In this document: positions 7,672 to 15,819 of the stretch, piece after piece
Numbering within the stretch: position 1 is the first letter of the stretch
Layout of the letters: each line of letters starts with the position of its first letter
Assembly: GCA_002305075.1 (NCBI GenBank)
Contig: DBQC01000012.1
Location: 1-53,409, forward strand
Origin: Ruminococcaceae bacterium UBA1404
GTDB taxonomy: Bacteria; Bacillota; Clostridia; Oscillospirales; Ruminococcaceae
Direction: 5' to 3'
DNA length: 53,409 nucleotides
Notes under the pieces: generated by a model
Told to the model about the DNA's origin: nothing
Databases searched by the model: none
The model's input: only the letters and a program-made list of their open reading frames with translations
Program-made: the position numbers and the translations under genes

Positions 7672-8934
7672 CTAATTATTCAATCTGTATAGTGCATCGG
7701 CCGCCGACAGCACGCCGATTTTGCCCGTGGGGTAGTTAAGCCCCCCCTGAAGATAGACGGCATAGGGCTCCCGTATGGGCCCGTCGGCCGAAAGCTCGAT
7801 GGAGGCCCCCTGGGTAAAGGCCCCGGCTGCCATGATAACCGGGTGGGCATAGCCGGGCATATCTCCGGGCTCGGGGGCGGCCATGGAATCGATGGGGCTT
7901 ACCCGCTGCACAGCCTTGCAAAAGGCCACCATGCGCTCGGGGTCGCCCAGCACCAGCGTCTCGATAATGTCGGTGCGAGCCTCCCGGGAGGCGGGATAGG
8001 TGGTGTAGCCCATGTCCTCAAAGAGGGCGGCGGCAAACACCGCCGTCTTGACCGCCGCGGCCACCACCCCCGGCGCATAAAACAGCCCCAGATACATGGC
8101 CCGCAGCTCGTCGAGCGAGCAACCCACCTCGGTGCCCATGCCCGGGCAGGTCAATCGGTCGGCGCAGAGCTCCACCAAATCGGCCCGTCCGGCTATGTAG
8201 CCGCCGGTGCGGGCAATGCCACCGCCGGGATTTTTAATCAGGCTGCCGGCCATCAGGTCGGCCCCCACCGCCGTGGGCTCCCGGGTCTCTACAAATTCGC
8301 CATAACAGTTGTCCACCATAATCACAATGTCGGGCTGGATCTGCCGCAGGATCGTGCACAGGCGCTCGATCTCCTTTATGCTTAAAGAGGGGCGCAGGCT
8401 GTAGCCCCGGGAGCGCTGGATATAGGCCATTTTGGCCCCCCGCACCGCCGCCGCAAGGCCCTCGGTGTCCACGCGGCCGTCGCTTAGCAGGTTGAGCACC
8501 TCGCAGATGATGCCGTAGTCCTTAAGCGAGCCGGACAGCTCGGAGCCCAGCCCCATAATGGGCAGCAGCGTGTCGTAAGGCTGCCCAGTGATGCTCACCA
8601 TCCGGTCGCCGGGGCGAAGCACCCCATACAGCGCCGTGGCAATGGCGTGGGTGCCCGACACAAAGCCGTGGCGCACAATGGCCGCCGGCGCACCCACGGC
8701 CCGGGCAAAAACCCGGTCGAGCATATCCCGGCCGCTGTCGTTGTAGCCGTAGCCGGTGCTGCCCAGCAGATGGGCGCTGCTCACGCCGCAGCCGGTAAAG
8801 GCGGCCAGCACCTTTAGGCTGTTGGCCTCGCAAATGTCCTCTATGCGGCCAAAGGTCTCGGCTATCCGGGCTTCGGCCGCCTCGACCAGCGGCCACAGGT
8901 CGGGATGGATGTCAAAACTCTCGTAGATGTTCAT
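7672..8934 (-). CDS. Methionine gamma-lyase family PLP protein (YnbB/aluminium-resistance type)
   Basis: A 420-aa fold-type I PLP enzyme of the family often annotated as methionine gamma-lyase family or aluminium resistance protein. N-terminal GSTGYGYNDSGRD (about 60-72) and VRHGFVSGTHAI (about 87-98) are characteristic. VMVDNCYGEF (about 205) supplies the Asp that pairs with the PLP nitrogen, and SLIKNPGGGIA (about 232) holds the likely PLP lysine. True function in this family is poorly defined; sulfur amino acid or cell-wall roles have been proposed. It follows the GNAT gene by 36 nt in the minus operon that starts at murD. Confidence 0.85.
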   Translation of the reverse strand: MNIYESFDIHPDLWPLVEAAEARIAETFGRIEDICEANSLKVLAAFTGCGVSSAHLLGSTGYGYNDSGRDMLDRVFARAVGAPAAIVRHGFVSGTHAIATALYGVLRPGDRMVSITGQPYDTLLPIMGLGSELSGSLKDYGIICEVLNLLSDGRVDTEGLAAAVRGAKMAYIQRSRGYSLRPSLSIKEIERLCTILRQIQPDIVIMVDNCYGEFVETREPTAVGADLMAGSLIKNPGGGIARTGGYIAGRADLVELCADRLTCPGMGTEVGCSLDELRAMYLGLFYAPGVVAAAVKTAVFAAALFEDMGYTTYPASREARTDIIETLVLGDPERMVAFCKAVQRVSPIDSMAAPEPGDMPGYAHPVIMAAGAFTQGASIELSADGPIREPYAVYLQGGLNYPTGKIGVLSAADALYRLNN

Positions 8935-8970
8935 ATTCTATCGTCCTCTCGGGCCCCAGCCCGGATATTT

Positions 8971-9711
8971 TCAGGTCAAATCCAGCGTCAGGCTGCGCCC
9001 CAAAGGCACAAAGCCCAGCTTAAAATAGAATTCGGCCAGCGCATCGTTCTCGGCAATCAAAGTGGGGATGCGCCCGCGCTCTAAGCAGGCCGCCACCGCC
9101 GCCATCACGGCTGCACCGCCATAGCCCCGTTTTCGGCTGTGGGGCAGCGTGGCCACGCAGGCAATCAGCCCATGGCTGGCCCCAAGCGTGTAATAGCCGG
9201 CGGTGGCCGCATCTTCTACCGTGAACACCTCGCACAGCTGCAGGTTGCGGCGGCGGGCGGTGTCGGTGATAAAGGAGGCCTGGTCTATGTGGTCAAAACC
9301 GGGGGCCGAACCCTCCCGGATGATGTCGTACACCCGGCCGAGGTTGTCGGCCGCTTTGGCAGCTATTTGGGGAGCCGGGCAGGCGGGGTAGAGATAGGCC
9401 ATCACCGGCCGGCTCAGCACGGGGATATCCTCGGGGATGGGGTGGTCGATGGCTCCGGCCATGCCCTGGATGGTGCGGACCCCTATCATCCGGCCAAAGG
9501 CCACCACCTCTGCGGCCGAGAGAAAATTGTCGGCCACCGTGAGCTCCCGACCCTGGCGGCAGAGCACGCCCCCCCGATGGCTGACATAGAAGTCCGCCAA
9601 TCCGGCAAAATCGCCGTAGGCGGTGTAGAGTGTCTCAATCAGGCTGCCGAATACGGGTTCTTTTCGGGCTCCGGTTAGGATTTTTTCTCTGTCCGCAGTC
9701 AGACTAATCAT
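8971..9711 (-). CDS. GNAT-family N-acetyltransferase
   Basis: A 246-aa protein. The C-terminal half is a GNAT fold: LIACVATLPHSRKRGYGGAAV (about 160-180) is motif A with the acetyl-CoA pyrophosphate loop RKRGYGG, and LIAENDALAEFYFKLGFVPLG (about 217-237) is motif B. The N-terminal 130 residues do not match a domain I recognise. The substrate is unknown. It overlaps the M42 gene by 4 nt (ATGA type), so the two are translated together. Confidence 0.8.
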   Translation of the reverse strand: MISLTADREKILTGARKEPVFGSLIETLYTAYGDFAGLADFYVSHRGGVLCRQGRELTVADNFLSAAEVVAFGRMIGVRTIQGMAGAIDHPIPEDIPVLSRPVMAYLYPACPAPQIAAKAADNLGRVYDIIREGSAPGFDHIDQASFITDTARRRNLQLCEVFTVEDAATAGYYTLGASHGLIACVATLPHSRKRGYGGAAVMAAVAACLERGRIPTLIAENDALAEFYFKLGFVPLGRSLTLDLT

Positions 9712-10715
9712 ACCAAAGCCGGAAGCAGCGCATAAAGCAGCCGGTAGGTTGCCTCGATGTCGGCGGTATCGGCCATGCAGGAGGCCGAATGGAGGTAGCG
9801 GCAGGGCACCGAAACAGCCAAAACCCGGGCACCCGGACCGGCTCGCTGTACGGCGCGACTGTCGTTGCCGCCAAATACGCCCTCCTTAAGCTGGGTGGCT
9901 ATGCCCCGGTCGGCCGCCACGGTCAGGGCAGTCTCAAGCAGCGGGCGGCTGTAAATGGCCCCCTTATCGGCAAAGGAGAGCACCGGTCCCGCTCCAAGGC
10001 GGCAGACCTGCTTGTGGGGCTCCACATCGGGCAGGTCGCCGGCGGTGGTGGTCTCTAAAATGAGGGCGGTGGGAATGCCGAGGGCGTTCGCGGCCGCCGC
10101 AGCACCGTTTAGGCCGGTTTCCTCCTGAACGGTGAACACTGCCGTAAAGCTGTGCTCACTCTCGGCAATCAGCCGGCAGAGTAGCGCACAGCCCACCCGG
10201 TTATCCAGCGCACGGGCGGCGATGCGGCCGCCGCCAAACTCCACAAAGGGCGCATCGGGCACGGCCATATCGCCGGGCCGCACATATTTTAGGGCCTCGT
10301 CCTTGTCCCGGGCACCGATGTCGATGGCCATCTGCTCGGTTTTTAGCGGTGCCTCCCGCTCCTTGCTGTCCATATGGTGCCAGGCTTTGCCGCCAATCAC
10401 GCCGGGCAGCAGGTCCTCGCCCACCCGAACCCGGCGGCCGAACAGCACCCGGGCGTCCATACCCATGGGCGAAAAGCCCAGCAGCCCCTCGGCGGTAATA
10501 TGGGTAATCATCATTCCCACCTCGTCCATATGGGCGTATAGGGCTATTTTTTCGGGGGACTGCCCTTTTTTGACAATCAGACTGCCCAGCGGGTCGATAT
10601 GATAAGTAAAGTCCCGGGCATGGGCGGTCAGGTAGGCTAAAATGGCCTCGCGCACCCGATCCTCCCGGCCGCTGATGCCGGGCAGTGCACAGAGCTCTTT
10701 AATATGTGTCAGCAT
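9708..10715 (-). CDS. M42-family metallo-aminopeptidase (second of a pair)
   Basis: A 335-aa cytoplasmic M42 (FrvX/YsdC/PepA) di-zinc aminopeptidase-like protein. Metal and catalytic residues are visible: YAHMDEVGMM (about 60-69; His and Asp), ARALDNRVGCAL (about 166-177; bridging Asp), VQEETGLNGA (about 199-208; catalytic Glu pair) and the C-terminal RYLHSASCMAD (about 304; His). It overlaps the upstream M42 gene by 7 nt. The family forms tetrahedral 12-mers that trim peptides. The two paralogues may have different specificities or form a mixed complex; this is inferred. Confidence 0.88.
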   Translation of the reverse strand: MLTHIKELCALPGISGREDRVREAILAYLTAHARDFTYHIDPLGSLIVKKGQSPEKIALYAHMDEVGMMITHITAEGLLGFSPMGMDARVLFGRRVRVGEDLLPGVIGGKAWHHMDSKEREAPLKTEQMAIDIGARDKDEALKYVRPGDMAVPDAPFVEFGGGRIAARALDNRVGCALLCRLIAESEHSFTAVFTVQEETGLNGAAAAANALGIPTALILETTTAGDLPDVEPHKQVCRLGAGPVLSFADKGAIYSRPLLETALTVAADRGIATQLKEGVFGGNDSRAVQRAGPGARVLAVSVPCRYLHSASCMADTADIEATYRLLYALLPALV

Positions 10716-11728
10716 AAGGTTTCCTCCCCAATGGCCGATAGCAGGCGGGCGGTTTGGGCTATGTCCTCGAGCTCTAAGGTCTCGGCGGCGGTGTGCATAT
10801 ACCGCAGCGGAATGGACAGCAGCGCCGTTTTAATGCCACCGCAGCTTTTGGCTATGGCCTCGCTGTCGGTGCCGGTGGCCGAGGCCATGACCTCCCGCTC
10901 GGTGGCAATACCCAGCTCGGCGGCCAGACGCTCGAGCGCCAGCGCAAAGTTGTAGTGCAGCGCAGGGGCAAAGCCCACCATGGGTCCGCCGCCCAGCTTG
11001 CCGGCTTTGTGGGGCGGCTCAAAACCCGTGGCGGCCATGCTCATGTCCACCACCACCGCATGGGTTATGTCCAACCCAAAAGCGGCGGTGGCACCGCCCG
11101 CCCCGCCGGTCTCCTCTGCGGCGGTGAGCGCTAGTATCACCCCAAAGTCGGGGCTGCGGGCACTCAGCCCCAGTGCCCCCGCCACCACAGCGGCACATCC
11201 CGCCCGGTTGTCGAGGGCCGGAGCGGTGTAGCGGGTGCCCAGTAGCCGGGTGGGTTCCAACATAAAGCGTCCGGTCATGCCGGGGCGAGGATGCAGGCTC
11301 TCGTCCTCGGGCAGACCGCCTAAGTCTATAAGCAGCGTGCTCTCGGGCAGCTTTGGCTCTCCCGACTGAAGATGGGGCGGTGTGGAGGTGACCACGCCGG
11401 GCAGCGGACCCTGCGGGGTATCAATCTCCACCCGGGCGCCGGCAGCCATGCGCCGGTCTACGCCGCCCACGCAGCTTGCCCGCACAAATCCCTTTTCGGG
11501 GGGGTGGGTTACCACAAGGCCAATCTGGTCCAAATGGGCGGTGAGCAGCAGGCAGGACTTATTGGGTCTGGGCGGGGACAGCTGGGCGATCAGGCTGCCC
11601 ACCGGCGAAATTTTTACCCACTGTGCGGCGGGCAGCAGCGCCTTGGCGGCCAGCGCCGCCGGGCCCTCGTCTCCGCTGACACCGGGGGCCGACAGCAGAG
11701 CCTCGAGCAAAGCTTGGGTCTCGGTCAT
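10709..11728 (-). CDS. M42-family metallo-aminopeptidase (first of a pair)
   Basis: A 339-aa paralogue of the next gene. It has LLTAHLDQIGLVV (about 60-72) with the zinc His-Asp, PALDNRAGCAAV (about 171-182), TAAEETGGAGGA (about 205-216) and RYMHTAAETLE near the C-terminus. Thus all expected metal ligands are present. The motif is HLDQ rather than the more usual HMDE, so the residue after Asp is changed. It lies 25 nt downstream of murD, suggesting co-expression of peptide turnover and wall synthesis, but that may be only proximity. Confidence 0.85.
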   Translation of the reverse strand: MTETQALLEALLSAPGVSGDEGPAALAAKALLPAAQWVKISPVGSLIAQLSPPRPNKSCLLLTAHLDQIGLVVTHPPEKGFVRASCVGGVDRRMAAGARVEIDTPQGPLPGVVTSTPPHLQSGEPKLPESTLLIDLGGLPEDESLHPRPGMTGRFMLEPTRLLGTRYTAPALDNRAGCAAVVAGALGLSARSPDFGVILALTAAEETGGAGGATAAFGLDITHAVVVDMSMAATGFEPPHKAGKLGGGPMVGFAPALHYNFALALERLAAELGIATEREVMASATGTDSEAIAKSCGGIKTALLSIPLRYMHTAAETLELEDIAQTARLLSAIGEETLC

Positions 11729-11753
11729 GCGACAGCTTCCTTTCGGGTTGGTT

Positions 11754-13145
11754 TTAGGTAAAGGCTTTTACAATCTCTTTAAAGTGGCGGCCCCGGGCTT
11801 CAAAGTTGGGATAGGCATCAAAGCTGGCGCAGGCCGGCGAAAGCGTGACAATATCCCCCGGCCGGGCCATTTTCCGGGCCAGATGGGTGGCGGCTTCCAG
11901 ATGGTCAGCGTGCAAAATCTCAAGGCCGCTCCGGTCAAATCCGGGATAGGCCCGCACCGCCGCCTCGATTTTATCGGCGGTGGGCCCGGTTAAAATCAGC
12001 ATTCTGGCCCGCTCGCAGAGCAGCGGGGCCAGCGGCTCGAAGGGGATTTTTTTATCGTAGCCCCCGGCGATGACAATCAGCCTTGTATCAAAGGCCCGCA
12101 GCCCGGCCATCACCCGGCTGGGACTGGTGGCAATCGAGTCGTTGTAGTATTTCACGCCGTCAAGCTCCCTGACAAACTCAATGCGGTGCTCCACGCCGCC
12201 AAAGTTCTTTGCCACCTGCCGGATAGCCTCGATATCCACAAAGTCCCACACGGCCGTTATGGCGGCCAAATAGTTCTCGACATTGTGCAGCCCCGGTATG
12301 CGAATGAGGGATTTGTTCATCACAAAGGTGGGAGACCCGCCATCGGTGTACCAGATGTCGCCGGCCTCATCCATATAGGCTCCACGGCTGACCGGCTGCT
12401 GCCGGGAGAAGAACAGACAGCTGCCCCGGGTTTTTTGCGCCATATCCCGGGTGATGGCGTTGTCGAGAGAGAGCACCGTTCTCGAAAAGCCGCCCTGATG
12501 GAGCAGGATATTCTCCTTGGCACCGATATATTCGTCCATATCCCGGTGGATGTCCAGATGATTGGGCGAAAGATTGGTCACCACCGCAATGTCGGGCGAA
12601 CATCCAAAGCTCAGCAGCTGAAAGCTCGAGAGCTCCACCACCGCCATGTCCTGACTTTTGATTTTATCAAGGATGGGCAGCAGCGGGCGGCCGATGTTGC
12701 CCCCTAGGTGCACGGTTTTGCCGGCAGCGCCAAGCAGCTCGGCGATGAGGGTGGTGGTGGTGGTCTTGCCGTCCGAGCCGGTTACCCCCACAACCGGGCA
12801 GGGGCAGTGGGCCACAAAGAGCTCGCTCTCGCTGACCACCGCCGAGCCCCGGGCACGAGCCTCGGCAAGCTGAGGGGTAAGATAGGAGATGCCCGGCGAG
12901 CGGAAAATCACCTGGGCATCCATGTCCTCGAGATAGCCCTCACCCAGGCGAAAAACCACCCCGCTGCGGGAGAGCATCTCGCAGATTTTGCCCGGCAACT
13001 GGTCGTAGCTGCGGCGGTCTCGCACCGTGAGCCGGGCGCACCGGTCGGCCAGCTTAAGCGCCAGCTCGCCATGGCTAACCCCAAGACCGAGCAAATCCAC
13101 GGTTTTATCTTTAAAAAAACTAAATAAATCGCCACTCGGATACAT
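11754..13145 (-). CDS. murD: UDP-N-acetylmuramoyl-L-alanine--D-glutamate ligase
   Basis: A 463-aa cytoplasmic Mur ligase that adds D-glutamate to UDP-MurNAc-L-Ala. The N-terminal domain starts VDLLGLGVSH. The ATP P-loop is VGVTGSDGKTTTTTLIAELL (about 112-131). Further marks are VVTNLSPNHLDIH (about 181-193) and NDSIATSPSRVMAGL (about 300-314). Start ATG 13145 is chosen because GGAAGGGTG precedes it; a longer frame to 13172 has no ribosome site. It heads a minus operon with two M42 peptidases, a GNAT protein and a PLP lyase. It is isolated from the dcw cluster, as in some Clostridia. Confidence 0.94.
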   Translation of the reverse strand: MYPSGDLFSFFKDKTVDLLGLGVSHGELALKLADRCARLTVRDRRSYDQLPGKICEMLSRSGVVFRLGEGYLEDMDAQVIFRSPGISYLTPQLAEARARGSAVVSESELFVAHCPCPVVGVTGSDGKTTTTTLIAELLGAAGKTVHLGGNIGRPLLPILDKIKSQDMAVVELSSFQLLSFGCSPDIAVVTNLSPNHLDIHRDMDEYIGAKENILLHQGGFSRTVLSLDNAITRDMAQKTRGSCLFFSRQQPVSRGAYMDEAGDIWYTDGGSPTFVMNKSLIRIPGLHNVENYLAAITAVWDFVDIEAIRQVAKNFGGVEHRIEFVRELDGVKYYNDSIATSPSRVMAGLRAFDTRLIVIAGGYDKKIPFEPLAPLLCERARMLILTGPTADKIEAAVRAYPGFDRSGLEILHADHLEAATHLARKMARPGDIVTLSPACASFDAYPNFEARGRHFKEIVKAFT

Positions 13146-13481
13146 AAAAACACCCTTCCAGCCAGATGACATATTAAAGATTATGCGACATTTTGCCGCC
13201 GCTTAGCCTGTCTTTATCCGGATTTTTGCAAAATTTCCCGAGCGCTTGTTGCGGGCGTGTTAAAATCCATCAGCAAAGAAGCATGGGACTGGCAAGCAAG
13301 GGCAGCCGCCCGCATAGAATGGAGATATTAGTCGGTGTTCGGCACACCCATTATAGGGTCTGGCGGCCCAAAAGGCAACTGCGCAGGCGGGGCCGGCTGG
13401 GCGGCGGAAAAATTTTTGCGGTATGAGCGGATGCGCTTACACATAGGATAACATTATCACCCAGGAGAGGAGGGATGCGGG

Positions 13482-13637
13482 GTGTTGTATGCAACCAGAC
13501 AGCCGAGACAGACCGTTCGGCGGGAGGAAAACGAGACCAGCCAGCCGCTGGTCCGCCCCGAACCCCGGCAGGAACCACGAGGCGATGTGGACGATTTTAT
13601 TTTTGCCGGCGAACTCTGGCTACCCAGCGAGCGGTAA
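13482..13637 (+). CDS. Small 51-aa protein, unknown
   Basis: A short reading frame that starts with GTG 13482 (or TTG 13485), 7 nt after a strong AGGAGGG site at 13468-13474, and ends at TAA 13635. The product is polar and proline/arginine-rich at first (YATRQPRQTVRREENETSQP) and ends with DDFIFAGELWLPSER. The ordered acidic-hydrophobic C-terminus and the strong ribosome site suggest it is real. A terminator follows 58 nt later. No family is recognised. The roughly 300 nt upstream, back to murD, show no clear promoter. Confidence 0.5.
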   Translation: MLYATRQPRQTVRREENETSQPLVRPEPRQEPRGDVDDFIFAGELWLPSER

Positions 13638-13695
13638 AAAAACCGTCTATGTTACACAATCCAATATATCTATATAAATAGCGGACCATCATCCC

Positions 13696-13725
13696 AAAGC
13701 GCCCTCCGTTAGGAGGGCGCTTTTA
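13696..13725 (+). terminator. Terminator after the 51-aa ORF
   Basis: AAAGCGCCCTCC (13696-13707) pairs with GGAGGGCGCTTT (13712-13723) and TTTT follows. This supports a real short transcript upstream. Confidence 0.85.
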
Positions 13726-13726
13726 G

Positions 13727-13866
13727 GCGGGGACCAGCACATGGAGGGTCTATCCACCTAACAAACATAGGTGGATAAAGCCGATGCAAGCCCGGAGCTT
13801 CGGCCACCTGCCATGCAAGGCAGGGCAGCAAACATCCGTTTTGTATTAGGCCAAGGCACCGGCCGT
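13727..13866 (-). ncRNA. Candidate structured RNA with a closing stem and three hairpins
   Basis: On the minus strand, right after the flavin reductase stop codon, 13864-13856 can pair with 13740-13732 (9 pairs, four of them G-U). Inside are three hairpins: 13824-13819 with 13812-13807 (6 bp), 13804-13800 with 13784-13780 plus an inner helix, and a perfect 10-bp stem 13777-13768 with 13760-13751. The closing stem forms well only on the minus strand because its wobble pairs become mismatches on the other. A weak promoter (TTTACC-17-TAGCAA) lies in the end of the upstream gene. It does not match a riboswitch I know; a 6S-like or 3'-UTR element is possible. Confidence 0.4.
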
Positions 13867-13868
13867 GG

Positions 13869-14429
13869 CTATTTGCTAAACCGCTCGACCCAGCGGGTAA
13901 AGGAGCGCACAAAGGTGGCCACAAAGGCCTCGGTGTCGGGGTTGGCCCAGCCGCCCTCGGGCTTTAGCAAAGTGTGCACATCGCCCAAGGCCACTTCGGG
14001 CTGGGGCAGCACATAAGCGTTAAGCAGGCTGAGCACCTGCTTAAGGTGATAACCCACTACAATGCCCGCCAGCTTGCCCGGCGAAGCGCTGATGACCGCC
14101 GCAGGTTTAGCGCTCCAGCAGTTTTGGCCATAGGGCCGGGAGGCAATGTCGATGGCGTTTTTAAGCAGCGCCGGCAGCGAGCGGTTGTGCTCGGGGGTAA
14201 CAAACAAAAAGCCGTCGCAGCCCTTTAGCGTCTCTCTAAAGGCCGTCCAACTCTCGGGGGTGGTGCCCTCGTCGTCGTAGTCCTGATTATACATGGGAAG
14301 ATGCTCCAACTCCATAAACACCGGGGTGAGCTGCTCGGGAAATTGGGCGGCAACCGCCCGGGCAACCTGACCGCTAAAGGCCTGCTTGCGTGCACTACCG
14401 ATTAAAATGCCGATTTTGCGGTTTACCAT
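13869..14429 (-). CDS. NADPH-dependent FMN reductase-type flavoprotein
   Basis: About 186 aa with a flavodoxin-like fold of the NADPH-dependent FMN reductase/azoreductase group. It begins KIGILIGSARKQAFSGQVAR, the family phosphate loop (GS-R--S). FLFVTPEHNRSLPALLKNAID (about 81-101) is the conserved PEYN/PEHN-LKNAIDW segment, and AVISASPGKLAG follows. It probably reduces flavins or quinones in the cytoplasm. ATG 14429 is preferred because AAAGGGCG lies upstream; ATG 14450 adds seven residues without a good ribosome site. It is a single-gene unit followed by a possible structured RNA. Confidence 0.85.
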   Translation of the reverse strand: MVNRKIGILIGSARKQAFSGQVARAVAAQFPEQLTPVFMELEHLPMYNQDYDDEGTTPESWTAFRETLKGCDGFLFVTPEHNRSLPALLKNAIDIASRPYGQNCWSAKPAAVISASPGKLAGIVVGYHLKQVLSLLNAYVLPQPEVALGDVHTLLKPEGGWANPDTEAFVATFVRSFTRWVERFSK

Positions 14430-14573
14430 AAATTTTATCGCCCTTTCCATAGAACCTTTTTATGACGGGTGACGTCTTTAGCCTACCCAGTCCATCGTGA
14501 TTATAACACAGGCAGGTTAGATTTACCAACCGACGGGTTTAGAGCGTCGGGGCCTTTTTCATCCAAAAAAACC

Positions 14574-14601
14574 TTGCATTTGATTCTAAGAACTGCATAA
14601 T
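14574..14601 (+). promoter_or_regulatory. Sigma-A promoter of the DUF975 gene
   Basis: TTGCAT (14574-14579), a 16-nt spacer and CATAAT (14596-14601), 30 nt before the start codon with an AGGAGG ribosome site between. Confidence 0.65.
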
Positions 14602-14631
14602 AAAGACAGCAACTGATTAGGAGGCACCTTT

Positions 14632-15411
14632 ATGAGCTTTAGCCGCACAACCTTAAAAGACTTTGCCAAAACCGAGCTGCGACTGGCCTATTGGCCGGCC
14701 TTTTTGGTCTGCCTAATCGGCGGTCTGCTGGGAGGCTATGCCAGCGGCGGCAGCGCCAGCATCGACCTGCTGCTTAAGCGGGGACCCAGCCAAAGCGGCT
14801 ATGGCAGCTATATCTATCCCAGCCAGTGGGAGCGGGCCGCCTATGAGATGGAATACTGGGCCGATCGGGCCTTTCATATGGTTTGGCTGGCGCTGCCCTT
14901 TGTGCTGTTGGGGCTGCTGATCGGCCTTGCTTATGCGGCGCTGGTGGCCAACCCCCTTAAAGTGGGCATGGCCCGCTATTTTACCAGGACGCCTCAGGGC
15001 GAGCGGCTTGCCAGCAACCTGCTCTGGACCTTTAAGAGCGGCTACTATGCGAACATTGTGATAACCATGCTGTTTACGAGCCTCATTATCTGGTTGGGTA
15101 TGCTCTGCTTTGTGATACCGGGCATTGTTCTAAGCTATGTGCTGCGCATGGTGCCCTATATCTTGGCACAGGAGCCTTGGCTGACCCCCTCGCAGGTGCT
15201 GCGCAAAAGCGCCGACATGACCCGGGGGGATAAATGGAGCATCTTTGTGCTGGATTTATCCTTTCTTGGGTGGCATCTGCTGGGCACGCTGTTTTTTGGC
15301 ATTGGCGGGTTGTTTGTAAGCCCCTATGTGGAGGCCACCTTCGCCCAGCTCTACGGCGCCCTCACCTACAAAACCACCGGCCACGACCCCTATGCCGCCA
15401 CAAGGTTTTAA
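14632..15411 (+). CDS. DUF975-family integral membrane protein
   Basis: A 259-aa membrane protein with about five hydrophobic segments. It fits the DUF975 group: a short N-terminal amphipathic stretch, a first membrane segment (YWPAFLVCLIGGLLGGY), a central NPLKVGMARYF motif (about 106-116), and LVVGIPGIVLSY-like text (FVIPGIVLSYVLRMVPYILA, about 163-182) followed by LRKSADMTRGDKWSIFVLDLSF, which is the family's repeated motif. Function is unknown; related proteins occur in many Firmicutes. It is a single gene with its own promoter. Confidence 0.8.
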   Translation: MSFSRTTLKDFAKTELRLAYWPAFLVCLIGGLLGGYASGGSASIDLLLKRGPSQSGYGSYIYPSQWERAAYEMEYWADRAFHMVWLALPFVLLGLLIGLAYAALVANPLKVGMARYFTRTPQGERLASNLLWTFKSGYYANIVITMLFTSLIIWLGMLCFVIPGIVLSYVLRMVPYILAQEPWLTPSQVLRKSADMTRGDKWSIFVLDLSFLGWHLLGTLFFGIGGLFVSPYVEATFAQLYGALTYKTTGHDPYAATRF

Positions 15412-15726
15412 TCGGACATAGCGAGTACTCTTGGTGCCCTGTAAACCAAAAGTCGCTCGGCAAACATTAGGGATTGTCAAGGGGCAATGTTCCTTGACCG
15501 GGGTGTTAGGGGCGAGGTCGGGCCCCATGACCCTCCCTGCGCATTTCGCAAGGCAAAATGCGTCCGCTGCGGCGGGGTTATTCAAATGGAAGTGGGGGCT
15601 CGCCGCCCCCCTTCCAAACCTTTCCCCCGTATAGAGAGGTTAGGTTGGGAGACAAGCATTTGAGGACTGTGTTGGCTGTGGCGTGGGGAACCCTCACTGG
15701 GGGATGCTCCATGGGCCCCGCCCATC
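15412..15726. other. Intergenic stretch with a dispersed repeat, no gene
   Basis: About 315 nt between the DUF975 gene and the terminator at 15727. I see no ORF with a ribosome site. It holds a copy of the dispersed repeat (15535-15632). Confidence 0.55.
15535..15632. repeat. Dispersed repeat, copy 1
   Basis: It contains CGTCCGCTGCGGCGGGGTTA at 15561-15580, identical to 46990-47009. In both copies a CCCTGC and a small hairpin precede it (here GCATTTCGC with GCAAAATGC) and TCCCCCGTAT follows (15623-15632 and 47033-47042). It looks like a REP-like extragenic element. The middle part differs between copies. Confidence 0.65.
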
Positions 15727-15759
15727 AAAAAACGCCGGGCTATCTCCCGGCGTTTTTAT
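15727..15759. terminator. Terminator after the holin-amidase cassette
   Basis: AAAAAACGCCGGG (15727-15739), a 6-nt loop and CCCGGCGTTTTT (15746-15757). It is symmetrical and could end transcription on both strands. Confidence 0.85.
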
Positions 15760-15819
15760 TTAGTGGCGCAGCAGCACACAGGCGGCGAGAATAGCCAGCA
15801 GTGCCGCATAGCCAATCAT
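15760..15819 (-). CDS. Tiny 19-aa hydrophobic peptide, unknown
   Basis: An ATG at 15819 overlaps the amidase stop in ATGA form, and the frame ends at TAA 15760, directly against the terminator. The peptide MIGYAALLAILAACVLLRH is one membrane segment with a basic end. The coupling and position suggest translation as a third member of the holin-amidase operon, for example as a small lysis or holin-modulating peptide, but a 19-codon frame can arise by chance. Confidence 0.35.
   Translation of the reverse strand: MIGYAALLAILAACVLLRH

Noticed and set aside
13193..13426. Possible 77-aa ORF upstream of the 51-aa ORF
   Set aside because: No ribosome site, basic low-complexity translation; a spurious frame.
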